Source: Acidobacteriota bacterium (GTDB lineage: Bacteria; Acidobacteriota; Terriglobia; Acidiferrales; UBA7541). From it: a stretch of DNA of 61,030 bases. The notes beneath the pieces were generated by a model, which was given only the letters and a program-made list of their open reading frames with translations, did not search any database and was not told where the DNA came from. Both the position numbers and the translations under genes were made by a program. The stretch covers positions 1-61,030 of the forward strand of contig QHYS01000018.1 in the NCBI GenBank assembly GCA_003223325.1, given 5' to 3'. This document shows, piece by piece, positions 8,107-17,698 of this stretch (positions within the stretch are counted from its first letter, which is position 1; every line of letters begins with the position of its first letter).

Positions 8107-9189
8107 TCAAACCAGCACTGCGCGACTGGCCAGGCGGAAATGCTCCTGCGCATTTTCGCGCAATTCCAGCCAGATGGATTCGGGAAGGCAGAGGAAGACC
8201 TCCACTACCTTTGGATCGAACTGTGTGCCGCTGCAGCGTTTCACTTCCTGGCGCGCATGGTTGACGCTCAGGGCTTTGCGGTAAGGCCGGTCGGATAACA
8301 TGGCGTCCACGGCGTCGGCTACGGCGAAAATCCTGGCACCTAGCGGAATCTCTTCTCTTCGCAAACTTCTCGGATATCCTGAGCCATCGTAAAATTCCTG
8401 GTGAGACAGAACGATTTCAGCAGCCTCACGCAAAAAGGGAATGCGCAGCAGCATTTTGTAACCGATTTCGCAATGAGTGCGCATGACGGCGCGTTCCTCG
8501 TCATCGAGCGGTCCTGGCTTTTGAAGGATTCGGTCCGGAATGGCCATCTTCCCGATGTCGTGCAGGAAGGCGGCGCGCGCAATCTGCGGAAGCGTTTCGA
8601 CGGGAAGGGTCATCGCCTTGGCCATGGCCATGGTGTATGCGGTTACGCGCTTGCAATGGCCTACCGTCTCGGAGTCCTTCAAGTCGAGCGCTCCGCCCAA
8701 TGCCTCCAGCGTTGCATCATAGGACTGCTCGAGCTCGCTCAGGGCCTTAGTCAACTGGCCCGTGCGCTGCTCCACTAACTGTTCCAGATTCCGCTGGTAA
8801 TGGCGATTTTCGAGTAGCAGGCGGCGATGTTCCAGGGCTCGCCGGACGCTGAGAAAGAGCTGGTCTTTTTCGAACGGTTTCAAGATGTAATCGTAGGCGC
8901 CGCAGCGAATGGACTCGAGTGCAGTAGAGACATCATGCATGGCCGTGACCATGATCATGGGGACCTCCGCATCATGCCCACGCAGCCAGGAGAGCAGTTG
9001 CAGGCCGTCCATTTCCGGCATCAGCATGTCGCTGAGCACCACATCGGTGGAATTCGACTTCAGATGCTCAACAGCCAGCCGACCATTCTCTACCGCCGAG
9101 CAATGATATCCCTGATTCTCGAGCAAGGTCGAGACGACCTCGCGTATCGCCTCCTCATCATCCACAATGAGGACTTGGGCTTTACCCAT
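8107..9189 (-). CDS. Response regulator with HD-GYP domain (c-di-GMP phosphodiesterase)
   Basis: A two-domain signalling protein of 360 residues. Residues 4-120 are a receiver domain with phospho-acceptor Asp54 (SDMLMPEMDG) and the switch lysine in LKPFEKD. A coiled linker follows at about 115-165, then an HD-GYP domain: His178, His210-Asp211 (FLHDIGK), His239, His263 and the DGSGYP signature at 268-273. HD-GYP domains hydrolyse cyclic di-GMP. All metal ligands I can identify are present, so activity is expected, controlled by an unlinked histidine kinase. The ATG at 9189 follows AGGAGG at good spacing; a 12-residue upstream extension lacks one. Confidence 0.93.
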   Translation of the reverse strand: MGKAQVLIVDDEEAIREVVSTLLENQGYHCSAVENGRLAVEHLKSNSTDVVLSDMLMPEMDGLQLLSWLRGHDAEVPMIMVTAMHDVSTALESIRCGAYDYILKPFEKDQLFLSVRRALEHRRLLLENRHYQRNLEQLVEQRTGQLTKALSELEQSYDATLEALGGALDLKDSETVGHCKRVTAYTMAMAKAMTLPVETLPQIARAAFLHDIGKMAIPDRILQKPGPLDDEERAVMRTHCEIGYKMLLRIPFLREAAEIVLSHQEFYDGSGYPRSLRREEIPLGARIFAVADAVDAMLSDRPYRKALSVNHARQEVKRCSGTQFDPKVVEVFLCLPESIWLELRENAQEHFRLASRAVLV

Positions 9190-9451
9190 TTGGCCCCTCC
9201 TGAAGGACCGGGGCTGATGCATCGGCCATTATAGAAGGCGCGCGAACGATCGCCCTAAGACTGTTCGGCCGCGATGACGAACTTGCTAAGTGCGCCTCTG
9301 CACACGCATTATCACCGATCGCGCCTCGGTCGCCACGCCCCTCCGGGCGGGATGTCGCCCGTCTGGGTGTACTACAGTGGCGCCCGGGAACATCTGCCTG
9401 ATCTTGCCTTTAGGCAAGAGGGCGAGCTTCGGTTAATCTATCGAGGTACCT
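9190..9451. promoter_or_regulatory. Divergent promoter region with hairpin
   Basis: This stretch separates the divergent HD-GYP and metallopeptidase genes and must hold both promoters; no clear boxes are seen. A perfect 6-bp stem with loop TTTA lies at 9403-9418, 33 bases before the metallopeptidase ATG, so it would sit in that mRNA leader. Confidence 0.4.
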
Positions 9452-10900
9452 ATGGAGAAAACGCGACGATTCGTAGCCGCTCTGTGCCTGCTCACCGCGG
9501 CGGCCCTGTCTTGCTGGGCAGGGCAAGAGAACAGGCCCGGCGATCAGCCTCAAGCTTCGGGCGCGGCCGACGCGGAGTTCCTGCAGGCTGCCGACGAGGT
9601 CTTGGCCGAGATGAGTAAGATCCTCTCGATGCCGATTAAGGAACCGCTGAAAAAGAGTGTGCGTTCGCGTGAGGAAATTCGGCAGTTTCTGCTCCGCCAG
9701 ATGCGCGAAGATAAAGATGATGCGAAGCGCTACGCAGACCAGAAAGCTCTGGAGGCGCTGGGCCTGATTCCCAAAGGCTATCCCCTCGATCAGAAGTTGC
9801 TCGCGTTGCTCACCGAACAGATCGCCGGACTCTATGATCCCAAAGAGCGCGAATTTTTCATTGCCGACTGGACGCAACCCGCCGAACAACGCGTGATCAT
9901 GGCGCATGAGCTGACGCACGCGCTCCAAGACCAATATTTTCACGTGGAAAAGTGGGAAGAGGAAGTTAAGGCCAACGACGACGCGCAGCTGGCGCGAGAA
10001 TCCGTGCTCGAAGGCTCGGCCACCATCGCCATGGTCGACTACCTCCTGCGCAAAACCGGCAAAACGACGCGGGATATCAGCGATTTCGATCCCAGCCTGC
10101 TAATCGGGGATGTGAACGACAGCCCCGAGCTTTCGCAAGCGCCCATGGTCATAAAGGACGAAATCACCTTCCCCTATATTCGCGGAGCGAGCTTCGTGCA
10201 ACGCGCGCTCAAGGCGTGGAATGGCTGGCCCGATTTGCACCGACTATTTGAAAATCCGCCCGCTTCAACGCAGCAAATTCTCCATCCAGACCTGTATTTC
10301 CGGGGCGTCATGCCCGCGCGCGTCGATCTTTCGCCGGTGACCAGGGCCGTTCCGCCAGGCTGGAAGAAGCTCGATGAAAATGTCTTGGGCGAATTCGCGA
10401 TCAATGAAATCCTTAAGGAATTTCTCGGAAAAGAGCGCGCCGATGAACTCGCACCTTCCTGGACCGGCGATCGCTACGCAATTTATCAACGTGATTCCGG
10501 CGCGCAAACGCTTCTCTTGATCCGTCTGAAGCTTTTAGACCAATCCGCGGCCACGCGCTTTTTTGAGGCTTACCGCAATCTGCTGGAGAAGAAGGACGAA
10601 CAGCGCACTACAGTTTCGCGTCGCCAGAACTTTTTCTCGTTCAACACCTCCGCGGGTGGCGTTTTCCTGCGCTGCCAGGGCGACGAATGCCTGATTGCGG
10701 AGGGCACAACCCCGGATGTTTTCGAGGCCATGACCCGAGCCATCCATTGGCCGCCGGCTCCGCCGGCTGTTCCGGAATCCGATCGGCCGGGCATTACGGT
10801 CATGCGGCGAGATCGCTCGTCTGTGAAGCCGGTGGGGTTCCGAAAAAGCGCTTTACCGGTAAGCTCACAGAGTTCGATCTCGGCGTATTCACCTTACTAA
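9452..10900 (+). CDS. Secreted zinc metallopeptidase-like protein
   Basis: A 482-residue protein with an N-terminal signal sequence (hydrophobic residues 7-20) and a zincin motif HELTH at 152-156. Glu187 in ESVLEGSA is a plausible third ligand (gluzincin-like spacing). The short LYDPKEREFFIADW before the motif is typical of an acidobacterial family of putative extracytoplasmic metalloproteases. Substrate unknown. The ATG follows GAGGTACCT. The last roughly 28 residues (Ser-rich, ending AYSPY) look unlike protein, which suggests that the original stop was lost or that a small frameshift occurred near 10810. The next gene follows after 23 bases. Confidence 0.82.
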   Translation: MEKTRRFVAALCLLTAAALSCWAGQENRPGDQPQASGAADAEFLQAADEVLAEMSKILSMPIKEPLKKSVRSREEIRQFLLRQMREDKDDAKRYADQKALEALGLIPKGYPLDQKLLALLTEQIAGLYDPKEREFFIADWTQPAEQRVIMAHELTHALQDQYFHVEKWEEEVKANDDAQLARESVLEGSATIAMVDYLLRKTGKTTRDISDFDPSLLIGDVNDSPELSQAPMVIKDEITFPYIRGASFVQRALKAWNGWPDLHRLFENPPASTQQILHPDLYFRGVMPARVDLSPVTRAVPPGWKKLDENVLGEFAINEILKEFLGKERADELAPSWTGDRYAIYQRDSGAQTLLLIRLKLLDQSAATRFFEAYRNLLEKKDEQRTTVSRRQNFFSFNTSAGGVFLRCQGDECLIAEGTTPDVFEAMTRAIHWPPAPPAVPESDRPGITVMRRDRSSVKPVGFRKSALPVSSQSSISAYSPY

Positions 10901-10923
10901 CGCAATACGATGTGCTGGCCGCG

Positions 10924-11646
10924 ATGACTTGGCCCTCTAAATATTTTGGCCTGCCTCGCCTTCCCGAACCCGAGGTGATGGATGATTCGAGCGAGGTGCA
11001 AGCCTACTCCTCGGCGGCTGCTGACGCATACCTCAGCAAAATCGACGATAGCTTCGTGGAACATGCGCTTTGCCTGATCGGCCCTCTCCCGGGTTGCGCG
11101 CTCGATATTGGCTGCGGGCCCGGTCAGATTCTTGTGAAGCTTTCCGCGCGATTGCCGGAATGGAGACTTCTTGGCATCGACCGCTCGCCAGCGATGATTC
11201 ATCGTGCCAGAGAAGCTCAAGAGCCGCGTGTGAGCCAAGGGGGGACGTCTGCGGCGGGGAACCTCTGCTTCTTCCAGGGCGACGCCACCGCACTGCCGTT
11301 TCGCGATTCCAGCTTCGACCTCGTCCTGTGCAATTCGGTGCTGCATCACATCGGCGATCCTTCGGGTCTGTTTGCCGAGATTCGCCGCATCGCCAAACCT
11401 GATGCCGCTATCCTCTTGCGCGACCTGCGCCGCCCGTCCCGATTTCGCTTTCCCCTTCATGTGCGCTGGTATGGCCGGCATTACGAAGGGCTAATGTACA
11501 AGCTTTACTGCGATTCCGTTCGCGCAGCCTACACGCGCGAAGAGCTTTACGCGATGTTGCGCACGGCGGCGATTTTCGGCGCTCGCCCGTTTACGCACGG
11601 CTCCACTCATCTCGGTGTCGAGCGCCGCGCCCGAGCCGTTAACTGA
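10924..11646 (+). CDS. Class I SAM-dependent methyltransferase
   Basis: A 240-residue cytoplasmic methyltransferase with the Rossmann SAM-binding motif ALDIGCGPGQ (residues 59-68), an acidic residue ending strand 2 (GIDRS), motif II/III GDATALPF and DLVLCNSVLHHI. This is a methyltransferase type 11-like fold; the substrate is unknown. The frame is open upstream, and the residues before the chosen ATG (LTEFDLGVFTLLTQYDVLAA) look protein-like, so the true start may lie further upstream inside the end of the metallopeptidase frame, for example at GTG 10912. No good ribosome site is seen for any candidate. Confidence 0.85.
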   Translation: MTWPSKYFGLPRLPEPEVMDDSSEVQAYSSAAADAYLSKIDDSFVEHALCLIGPLPGCALDIGCGPGQILVKLSARLPEWRLLGIDRSPAMIHRAREAQEPRVSQGGTSAAGNLCFFQGDATALPFRDSSFDLVLCNSVLHHIGDPSGLFAEIRRIAKPDAAILLRDLRRPSRFRFPLHVRWYGRHYEGLMYKLYCDSVRAAYTREELYAMLRTAAIFGARPFTHGSTHLGVERRARAVN

Positions 11647-11653
11647 TCGCCGA

Positions 11654-12295
11654 CTAGTCTCGTTTCATCTTGGGACGAGAGCGTCTTTCCGAGCTCGCGC
11701 TTAGCGAATCTCGCGAGCTCCTGCCGGGCTCGCTGGCGATGTCGGTGTTGGGAACTGGCACGCCGTCGATAAGCCAGCTGTACTGATGTCCCCCCGCGAA
11801 TGTGAAGCATGTCATGGAACCATGTAAGCCCCGGGCACGTAGTCGGGGATCCATCGCCAGGTTGTTGGTTTGGTCGGCGCCCGGCGTGTCCTCAATATCC
11901 TGGCGGCTCGTCGTGGTTGTGGGCGTCACGCTATCCCTGGGAGCGTTATCGCTTCTCCGGTGACTACCGTGGCTAGTGCTTAGCTAGAAATGAAGCACCG
12001 GGCTGCTATCCGACCTCACGATTAGCGCCTGCTCTTGTTGCTGAAATCCTTCCAGCGCGACCGTGGCCGTATAGTTGCCGATCGGCACGGCAGAGAATTC
12101 AAATACTCCGTTCTCGTTTGTTTTCTGAACTTGCGTCCAGTCGGAATCCTGAGCTTTCAGCGTGACCGTGGCGCCTGGAATCGGAAGCTGCTGCGAATCA
12201 TGCATCACGCCCCGTACCGTGCCAAAAATTGTGGCTTGAAGCGTAGCCAATTCCACCAAACAGAAGACGACTCCAGCAAGTCTCACCGTACACAT
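11654..12295 (-). pseudogene. Fragment of a carboxypeptidase-regulatory/TonB-dependent receptor gene, N-terminal part
   Basis: The first 103 codons (12295 to 11984) encode a signal peptide and a carboxypeptidase-regulatory-like beta-sandwich (GTVRGVMHDSQQLPIPGATV), then a stop. After a gap, the plug region of a TonB-dependent receptor of the acidobacterial Oar-like type appears in pieces from all three frames: TPTTTTSRQDIEDTPGADQ, then PDYVPGAYMV, then MLHIRGG, then HQYSWLIDGVPVPNTDIAS. At least three frameshifts are therefore visible. Nothing of the beta-barrel remains. The intact family has about 1000 residues, so this is a decayed 5' remnant. The fragment is convergent with the upstream methyltransferase gene. 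Confidence 0.85.
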
Positions 12296-12423
12296 ACACC
12301 CCCCTTGGTAAACCAGGGCGGTAACCTTAATCCTTTTGGCGAATTCGATGCAATGCCTTGCGTCATTGGCGCGTCAACAGTTGCGGACTTGACAGCCGCC
12401 CGCATCACCGCTATACAAAATTC

Positions 12424-12840
12424 ATGGCTCAATCTTTTCTTGTCTTCGACTTTGGTTCTGACGAGGAATTAGCGCAGCAAGCGCGCCACCGGGTGGCTGG
12501 TTGGAAGCAGGGTTTCCGGCTCGACAAGAAGCTCTTGCTGAAATTTGATCGCAGCGAGATGCCTCAAGGCGATGGGAAAGCTCAAGATGAAGAGAAAGCT
12601 CAAGGCGAAGGGAAAGCCAGCGCAAAATCTCGTCGCAAGAGGCCGGCCGACACCTCCGCAAAAGAAAATATCCAGTTGATTATTCGGCTGGATTTCTCGG
12701 ACCACGAACGCCTTTCTCATCAGAGATGGCTCGAGCGCATTCCTGCCGAAGCTCCTTTTAAGGACGCACAGTCAAAGATCATTCGGCAGAGTGACGCGGA
12801 ATTTGCGAGGACCTCGGAGCGATTTGATTCTTTGCCTTGA
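12424..12840 (+). CDS. Small hypothetical protein
   Basis: A 138-residue protein I do not recognise. It starts MAQSFLVFDFGSDEE, has a charged, low-complexity middle (repeated KAQ-D/G-E units around residues 45-65) and a more ordered C-terminal half with IQLIIRLDFSDHERL. No signal peptide or membrane helix is present, so it is probably cytoplasmic. The ATG at 12424 is preferred over the longer frame from 12358, which runs into non-protein-like sequence. A strong stem-loop follows directly after its stop. Confidence 0.6.
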   Translation: MAQSFLVFDFGSDEELAQQARHRVAGWKQGFRLDKKLLLKFDRSEMPQGDGKAQDEEKAQGEGKASAKSRRKRPADTSAKENIQLIIRLDFSDHERLSHQRWLERIPAEAPFKDAQSKIIRQSDAEFARTSERFDSLP

Positions 12841-12865
12841 AATCTCTCGCGCGGACGAGAGATTT
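12840..12865 (+). terminator. Stem-loop terminator candidate
   Basis: A perfect 10-bp stem (AAATCTCTCG with CGAGAGATTT) and 6-base loop begins at the last base of the preceding stop codon. The T-run is part of the stem, not a separate tail, so termination is likely but not certain. Confidence 0.55.
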
Positions 12866-12954
12866 GCTACTCGCGGCCTAGGTTGCGGAGGCCCGCGATC
12901 TAGGGTTTAGTTCTCATGTTGTAGCCACCTGAATGTCTGGAGTTGCGCATCAGT

Positions 12955-12960
12955 TATAAT
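12955..12960 (+). promoter_or_regulatory. Candidate -10 box upstream of the E1 gene
   Basis: A perfect TATAAT lies 43 bases before the E1 start codon. No matching -35 hexamer is seen at 16-18 bases, so the promoter assignment is tentative. Confidence 0.35.
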
Positions 12961-13003
12961 GAAGTTTCGGCGGAGGCCCTTCGCCGATCAGAGGTGAAGC
13001 TGC

Positions 13004-15160
13004 ATGGCCGTGCAAGCGCACCCGAAGACGAGCACCCTCCTCTCTCACAAGTACCACGGACTCCAAACCGGCGATCTCATTCGAATGTACCGGCTGATGT
13101 ATTGCTCTCGGCGCCTTGACGACCGTGAAATACAGCTCAAGCGCCAGCACAAGATCTATTTCCAAATCAGTGGAGCGGGTCACGAAGCAATATTGGTGGC
13201 TGCCGGACAGGTTCTGCGGGCTGGCCATGACTGGTTCTTTGCCTACTACCGCGATCAGGCCCTTTGTTTGAGTCTGGGCCTCACGCCTCAGGAGATCCTT
13301 CTGCAAGCCGTCGGAGCCGAGGAGGATCCTTCATCCGGCGGCCGTCAAATGCCTTCGCATTGGGGCAAGCCCGAGCTAAATATCGTGACCCGCTCGTCCA
13401 CGGCAGGGATGCAATGGCTCCAGGCTGTGGGCGCGGCCGAGGCCTCGCTCTATTTTGAACGACATCCGCAAGCCGTCGATCAAGCTCAGCACGCCCCGTT
13501 GGGAGAGTCGGTGCGGCACAGTTCCGATGAGATCGTTTACGTTTCTGGCGGCGATGGGATGACTAGCCAGGGAGAATTTTTCGAAGCCTTGAACGCGGCA
13601 TGCCTAAAGCGCTTGCCCGTTCTTTTTCTGGTCGAAGACAACGGTTACGCCATTTCTGTGCCGATCAAAGCGCAGACCGCGGGCGGCAGCATCTCGAGAC
13701 TCGTGCGGGACTACCCGCAGCTGCACGTCGCGGAATGCGACGGAACCGACCCGCTGGTGAGTTATGACGTCCTACAGCAGGCGGCGGAATATTGCCGCGC
13801 GCGCAAAGGACCGGCGCTCGTTCACGCGCACGTGACGCGCCCCTATTCGCATTCGCTCTCGGATGACGAGAAACTCTACAAAACGCCGGAGGAGCGCCAG
13901 GAGGAGGCCCATCGCGATCCAATCCCGAAGTTCGGACTCTTTTTGGTGCGTGAGGGCATTCTGGACGAGCAGGAGCTGGAACAACTCGAAGCAGAGGTCG
14001 ACCGCGAAATTCTGAAGGCGACGGATTTCGCGCTTGCGGCCGAGCTGCCGTCTGAAAGATCAATCCTGCAATGGGTTTATTCTCCCGATGTCGATCCCTC
14101 GTCGTGTCGATTCGAATCAGAGCCCAAATACGACGGCGAACCGAAGACCATGCTGGAAATGATTCCCGCCACCCTAGCCGACGAGATGGAGCGCGACGCC
14201 CGAATTTTGGTTTTTGGCGAGGACGTGGCCGATTGCAGCGTCGAAGAACATCTGTCGCAGGTCAAGGGCAAGGGCGGTGTCTTCAAAGCCACGGCCGGCC
14301 TGCAACGCCGTTTTGGATCGGACCGCGTTTTCAATACGCCCCTTGCGGAAGCGGCGATCGTAGGCCGCGGCATCGGGATGGCTGTGCGAGGTCTTAAGCC
14401 CGTCGCTGAAATACAATTCTTCGATTACATCTGGCCGGCCATGATGCAGATTCGCGATGAACTGATTGTGACCCGTTGGCGCTCGGCCGGTCGCTTCAAG
14501 GCTCCGGCCGTGATTCGCGCGGCCATTGGGGGTTACCTGACCGGGGGCGGACCCTACCACAGCCAATCCGGCGAGGTCATCTTCACGCATTTGCCTGGGC
14601 TCCGAGTGGTCATGCCCTCCACTGCGGTCGAACTTTGCGGCCTCTTGCGCACAGCGATCCGTTGCGACGACCCCGTGCTATTCCTGGAGCACAAGCACCT
14701 CTACCGCCAGCCCTATAATCGCTCGCCCTATCCCGGTCCCGATTTTACAATTCCTTTCGGCAAAGCACGGTTGGTTCGGGAAGGCGCCGACGTTAGCGTA
14801 ATCACTTATGGCGCCTTGGTGCATCGTGCGGAAGTGGCTGCCGCCGAACTCCAGCACGAGGGTATTGCGCTCGAGGTTCTGGACCTTAGGTCGCTATCTC
14901 CTTACGATTGGGAAGCTATCGTCCGCACGGTGACCAAGACTAACCGCGTGATCGTCGCCTACGAGGACATGCGTTCCTGGGGCTATGGAGCTGAAATCGC
15001 CGCGCGCATCGCCGATGAACTTTTCAGTGAGTTGGACGCTCCGGTGCGCCGTCTCGCGGCCATGGATAGCTTCTGCGCTTACCAGCCCCGGCTCGAGGAG
15101 AAGATACTGCCACAGAGCCGTGATATTGTCACAACGGCTCGAGAACTAGCTGCCTTTTGA
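13004..15160 (+). CDS. 2-oxoacid dehydrogenase E1, fused alpha and beta subunits
   Basis: Thiamine-diphosphate-dependent E1 of a branched-chain or related 2-oxoacid dehydrogenase complex; it decarboxylates the 2-oxoacid and passes the acyl group to the E2 lipoyl domain. The 718-residue protein joins both subunits: the alpha part is residues 1 to about 370, with the TPP motif Gly183-Asp184-Gly185 and EDNGYAIS about 27 residues on; the beta part runs from about 385 ([22 protein letters not shown]) to the end with its transketolase C-terminal domain. Fused E1 proteins are known in several phyla, including Acidobacteriota. No E2 or E3 genes are adjacent, so they must be encoded elsewhere. GAGGTGAAG precedes the ATG. 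Confidence 0.93.
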   Translation: MAVQAHPKTSTLLSHKYHGLQTGDLIRMYRLMYCSRRLDDREIQLKRQHKIYFQISGAGHEAILVAAGQVLRAGHDWFFAYYRDQALCLSLGLTPQEILLQAVGAEEDPSSGGRQMPSHWGKPELNIVTRSSTAGMQWLQAVGAAEASLYFERHPQAVDQAQHAPLGESVRHSSDEIVYVSGGDGMTSQGEFFEALNAACLKRLPVLFLVEDNGYAISVPIKAQTAGGSISRLVRDYPQLHVAECDGTDPLVSYDVLQQAAEYCRARKGPALVHAHVTRPYSHSLSDDEKLYKTPEERQEEAHRDPIPKFGLFLVREGILDEQELEQLEAEVDREILKATDFALAAELPSERSILQWVYSPDVDPSSCRFESEPKYDGEPKTMLEMIPATLADEMERDARILVFGEDVADCSVEEHLSQVKGKGGVFKATAGLQRRFGSDRVFNTPLAEAAIVGRGIGMAVRGLKPVAEIQFFDYIWPAMMQIRDELIVTRWRSAGRFKAPAVIRAAIGGYLTGGGPYHSQSGEVIFTHLPGLRVVMPSTAVELCGLLRTAIRCDDPVLFLEHKHLYRQPYNRSPYPGPDFTIPFGKARLVREGADVSVITYGALVHRAEVAAAELQHEGIALEVLDLRSLSPYDWEAIVRTVTKTNRVIVAYEDMRSWGYGAEIAARIADELFSELDAPVRRLAAMDSFCAYQPRLEEKILPQSRDIVTTARELAAF

Positions 15161-15386
15161 CGTCTGTTCTTACCCCTCCGGAGCCATCTATTCACTCTAA
15201 GTATTTGAAACATAGTTGTTTATTGGCGATACCAACTACCGAAAAATGACCTGTATGGCCAACATTTGCAGGGTACCAAGCGTCTGAATAATCAGGAAGC
15301 TCATACCGGGGGCCCGAGGCAAGGGCAGAATTGACGAGCCGAGGGGCTTGGCTCCAATTGAAAGGCCTAGTTAGAAGGAGGGAACA

Positions 15387-15757
15387 ATGTCTCGCAAGGC
15401 GCTTGGGACCATTTTGGGGTGTCCTAGCGCTGGCTGGCGTTTATTGCTTTCCTGCCTTATGCGCAGGCCGATGCCCGAAGTGGTTCTTCGGTCTCGGCCG
15501 AAACGCCGAGCGTGTTGCGGAGCCTTGAGAAGTGGACCAGACGTCGGCTGCGATCGGCGATCTGGAAGCAGTGGAAGCACGGCAGGAAACGATTTGCGGA
15601 ACTGCGGAAACGGGGAGTGGGCACGGACCTCGCTGCTCAAACAGCAGGCAGCGCCCACGGTCTGTGGCAGTTGGCAAACAGTCCGGCCCTCGCTATCGCG
15701 CTGCCCAACGCTTACTTTGTCTCACTCGGGATTCCCCCTTTGGCTAGGCGCCCGTAG
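15387..15757 (+). pseudogene. Group II intron reverse transcriptase/maturase relic fused to a broken 5' end
   Basis: From about 15498 to 15757 the translation AETPSVLRSLEKWTRRRLR, then WKQWKHGRKRFAELRKRGVG and ANSPALAIALPNAYF matches the extreme C-terminal maturase-associated region of group II intron-encoded proteins. The reverse transcriptase domain is absent. Upstream, an ATG at 15387 follows an ideal AGGAGGGAACA ribosome site and opens a different frame that looks like the start of a secreted protein (hydrophobic GVLALAGVYCF in a neighbouring frame). The unit therefore looks like two broken genes joined. No reading frame spans it, and it is very unlikely to make a functional protein. Confidence 0.78.
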
Positions 15758-15768
15758 CTTAACCTACC

Positions 15769-15840
15769 GAATCGCCTATACGGACCCGTACGTACGGTGA
15801 TGTGACAGGGACAGCGGGTGACCGCTTACCTATGTCGATA
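15769..15840 (+). ncRNA. Group II intron ribozyme 3' end (domains V and VI), relic
   Basis: Directly downstream of the maturase relic, the sequence can fold as a domain V-like hairpin: ATCGCC pairs with GGTGAT, and TACG-GACC-CGTA forms the upper stem with a two-base CG bulge. It is followed by a domain VI-like hairpin around AGCGG-GTGA-CCGCT and an end resembling the CGAT intron terminus near 15838. Order and spacing match bacterial group II introns. The 5' domains I-III and most of domain IV are missing, so the element is dead. Confidence 0.65.
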
Positions 15841-15853
15841 GGCCGGTTCGTCT

Positions 15854-15897
15854 TTTCGAATCTCCACCGCCCGCGAAAGCTCCCTCGCGATTCGAAA
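15854..15897. repeat. Inverted repeat after the intron relic
   Basis: Nine-base perfect arms, TTTCGAATC at 15854-15862 and GATTCGAAA at 15889-15897, separated by 26 bases. They lie between the intron relic and the converging doxX-like gene and may form a bidirectional terminator. Confidence 0.4.
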
Positions 15898-15903
15898 GGT
15901 GTT

Positions 15904-16329
15904 TCACGTCTTGGCTCTCGCTTTGCCACCACGTTCAAACGTGGCTCCATCGACGGAAAGTATCCCAGCTCCCACAGTGAATAGCGTAAAGCAGGCCACG
16001 CCAAGCATCAACGGCAGGCCATAGCCTTCCACGTTGTAAATTCCCGAATACGGTAAGCTGACTTTCCAAACCGCGATGGCCATTTGGATAGCTAGCAGCA
16101 GGCCAATAAGCCTTGTGAGCAATCCCAGAACGAGTAACACACCTCCGAAAAGTTCCAATGAGCCTGCAATGTATGCGAAATACGAAGGGAAGCCCTGTTT
16201 GGGGAACCACGCCAGCCACTTCCCAGGCGCGCCAAAAAGTTTATCGTAACCTGTTGAGAGGAAGATTGCGGCGACTCCCAGCCGTAGCACGAGCAAACCC
16301 AGCGGCTTCAGTTTGTCCAGAATTTGCAT
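15904..16329 (-). CDS. DoxX family membrane protein
   Basis: A 141-residue inner-membrane protein with four hydrophobic helices and the family pattern LRLGVAAIFLSTGYDKLFG near the N-terminus and YFAYIAGSLELFGGVLLVLGL in the second helix. DoxX-type proteins resemble the small subunit of thiosulfate:quinone oxidoreductase; many are of unknown function and linked to redox stress. The ATG at 16329 follows GAGGGAAATGAG; a 36-residue upstream extension is not membrane-like. No partner gene is adjacent. Confidence 0.88.
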   Translation of the reverse strand: MQILDKLKPLGLLVLRLGVAAIFLSTGYDKLFGAPGKWLAWFPKQGFPSYFAYIAGSLELFGGVLLVLGLLTRLIGLLLAIQMAIAVWKVSLPYSGIYNVEGYGLPLMLGVACFTLFTVGAGILSVDGATFERGGKARAKT

Positions 16330-16572
16330 CTCATTTCCCTCTGTGCACAGATTGTAGCAAAGCCCATGTTCATGACGGGGATGCGTCGTATTGATCGTCT
16401 GGACTTCAGTTCTGGTGACCGAGAGTCGCCGTCGCAAACGTCACGAAGAAATATGAGGGATCGTGTAGAATTCATGGGTGTGCCCTTTTAGACTTGGGAC
16501 AGCCGCGAGGCCGTCGGGCGCAAATCGAAATTCGGCACCGAACGTGCTTCAGTTCTTGCCGGTGAGAGACTG

Positions 16573-17592
16573 ATGAATCATCGGCGTTGGCTTCTGATTT
16601 TTGTTCTCGTCGCGCTTATTGTCGGAGTCTGGTGGGCTCGCCGGAATCCGTCGCGTTATTCTAGTGCCTACATCGCCGATCGAAGTGCCACGCTCTGGAG
16701 TGCGACGGCGCAGGTGCGTCGGCAGGTGGGGACCCTGGGCTATGGCCAAAAGGTGAACGTTCTGGGACGTGCAGGTGAATTGGCGGAAGTGCGGGCGACA
16801 GATGGGACTCAAGGCTGGGTTGATAGCCGCTTGCTGATGGCCCCGGCGCTTTGGAGTCGCGTGGGACAACTCCTTTCCGATGCCAGCAATATGCCTGTCC
16901 AAGCCAAGGGACACACGCGGACCATCAGCAACGTACACATTGATCCCGGCCGGGATGCACCCCGCATTTTTCAATTTGGACGCAACGTTCCCTTAGTCGT
17001 CCTGCGGCGGCAAGTAGCCGCCGCGCCTTCCTCCCGCAGCGAAGAGGGACGTGGCAGCGAAGAACCAGCGCCGTCCGCCGAGGAGAAATCCGATCTGGAG
17101 GATTGGGCGCTGGTCCTGTATTCCCCGGACTCAGGCTCGGCTTCGGCCGCCGTCGCGCCTGATACCGGTCCGGCCATACCCATTGCGGGCTGGGTTCTTT
17201 GGCGATTCGTTGAACTCGATCCTCCGCCCCCGGTCGGCGATTATACCGGCGCCGCAGGCAGGCGGGTGGTCGCCTGGGTCCAACTCGATACCGTGCACGA
17301 TCCCGCAGGTGAGAAGCCGCAATATGTGGTTGCGGCTGCCAAGGGCGGAGAAGGACAGCCTTGCGATTTCACCTCCATTCGCGTCTACACCTGGGGCGCC
17401 CAGCGCAGGCAATACGAGACCTCGTTCGCCGACAACCGCGTCTGCGGCCGGCTTCCCGTGCGCATCAGCCAGACTCCGTCTGGTCCTGAGTTCCGATTTA
17501 ATGACGACAAAAGTGCCGAGCACGCTTACCGCTTGGTGCATACGGTGGTACACCGCCTCACGCCGCCTAGCGCGGCCCGAAGGCCAAAGTAA
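16573..17592 (+). CDS. Membrane-anchored SH3-domain protein
   Basis: A 339-residue protein with an uncleaved N-terminal anchor (residues 6-21) and a large periplasmic part. Residues about 35-90 form a bacterial SH3 (SH3b-like) domain (SATLWSATAQVRRQVGTLGYGQKVNVLGR, ending in GTQGWVDSRLL). A second SH3-like segment is less clear, around 190-215 (IAGWVLWRFVELDPP). A low-complexity Ser/Glu-rich linker lies around 150-175. Such proteins usually bind cell-wall components, but no catalytic domain is present. GGTGAGAGACTG precedes the ATG. Confidence 0.75.
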   Translation: MNHRRWLLIFVLVALIVGVWWARRNPSRYSSAYIADRSATLWSATAQVRRQVGTLGYGQKVNVLGRAGELAEVRATDGTQGWVDSRLLMAPALWSRVGQLLSDASNMPVQAKGHTRTISNVHIDPGRDAPRIFQFGRNVPLVVLRRQVAAAPSSRSEEGRGSEEPAPSAEEKSDLEDWALVLYSPDSGSASAAVAPDTGPAIPIAGWVLWRFVELDPPPPVGDYTGAAGRRVVAWVQLDTVHDPAGEKPQYVVAAAKGGEGQPCDFTSIRVYTWGAQRRQYETSFADNRVCGRLPVRISQTPSGPEFRFNDDKSAEHAYRLVHTVVHRLTPPSAARRPK

Positions 17593-17698
17593 TTGCAAAT
17601 TCCTCCGTCCGATCGTGCCGGTTTCGCACGGAACATCGCATTTCCCTGCTTGCGCAAGGCCTCATTATGCTAATTTGATGCGCTAGCATGGATCCGAC

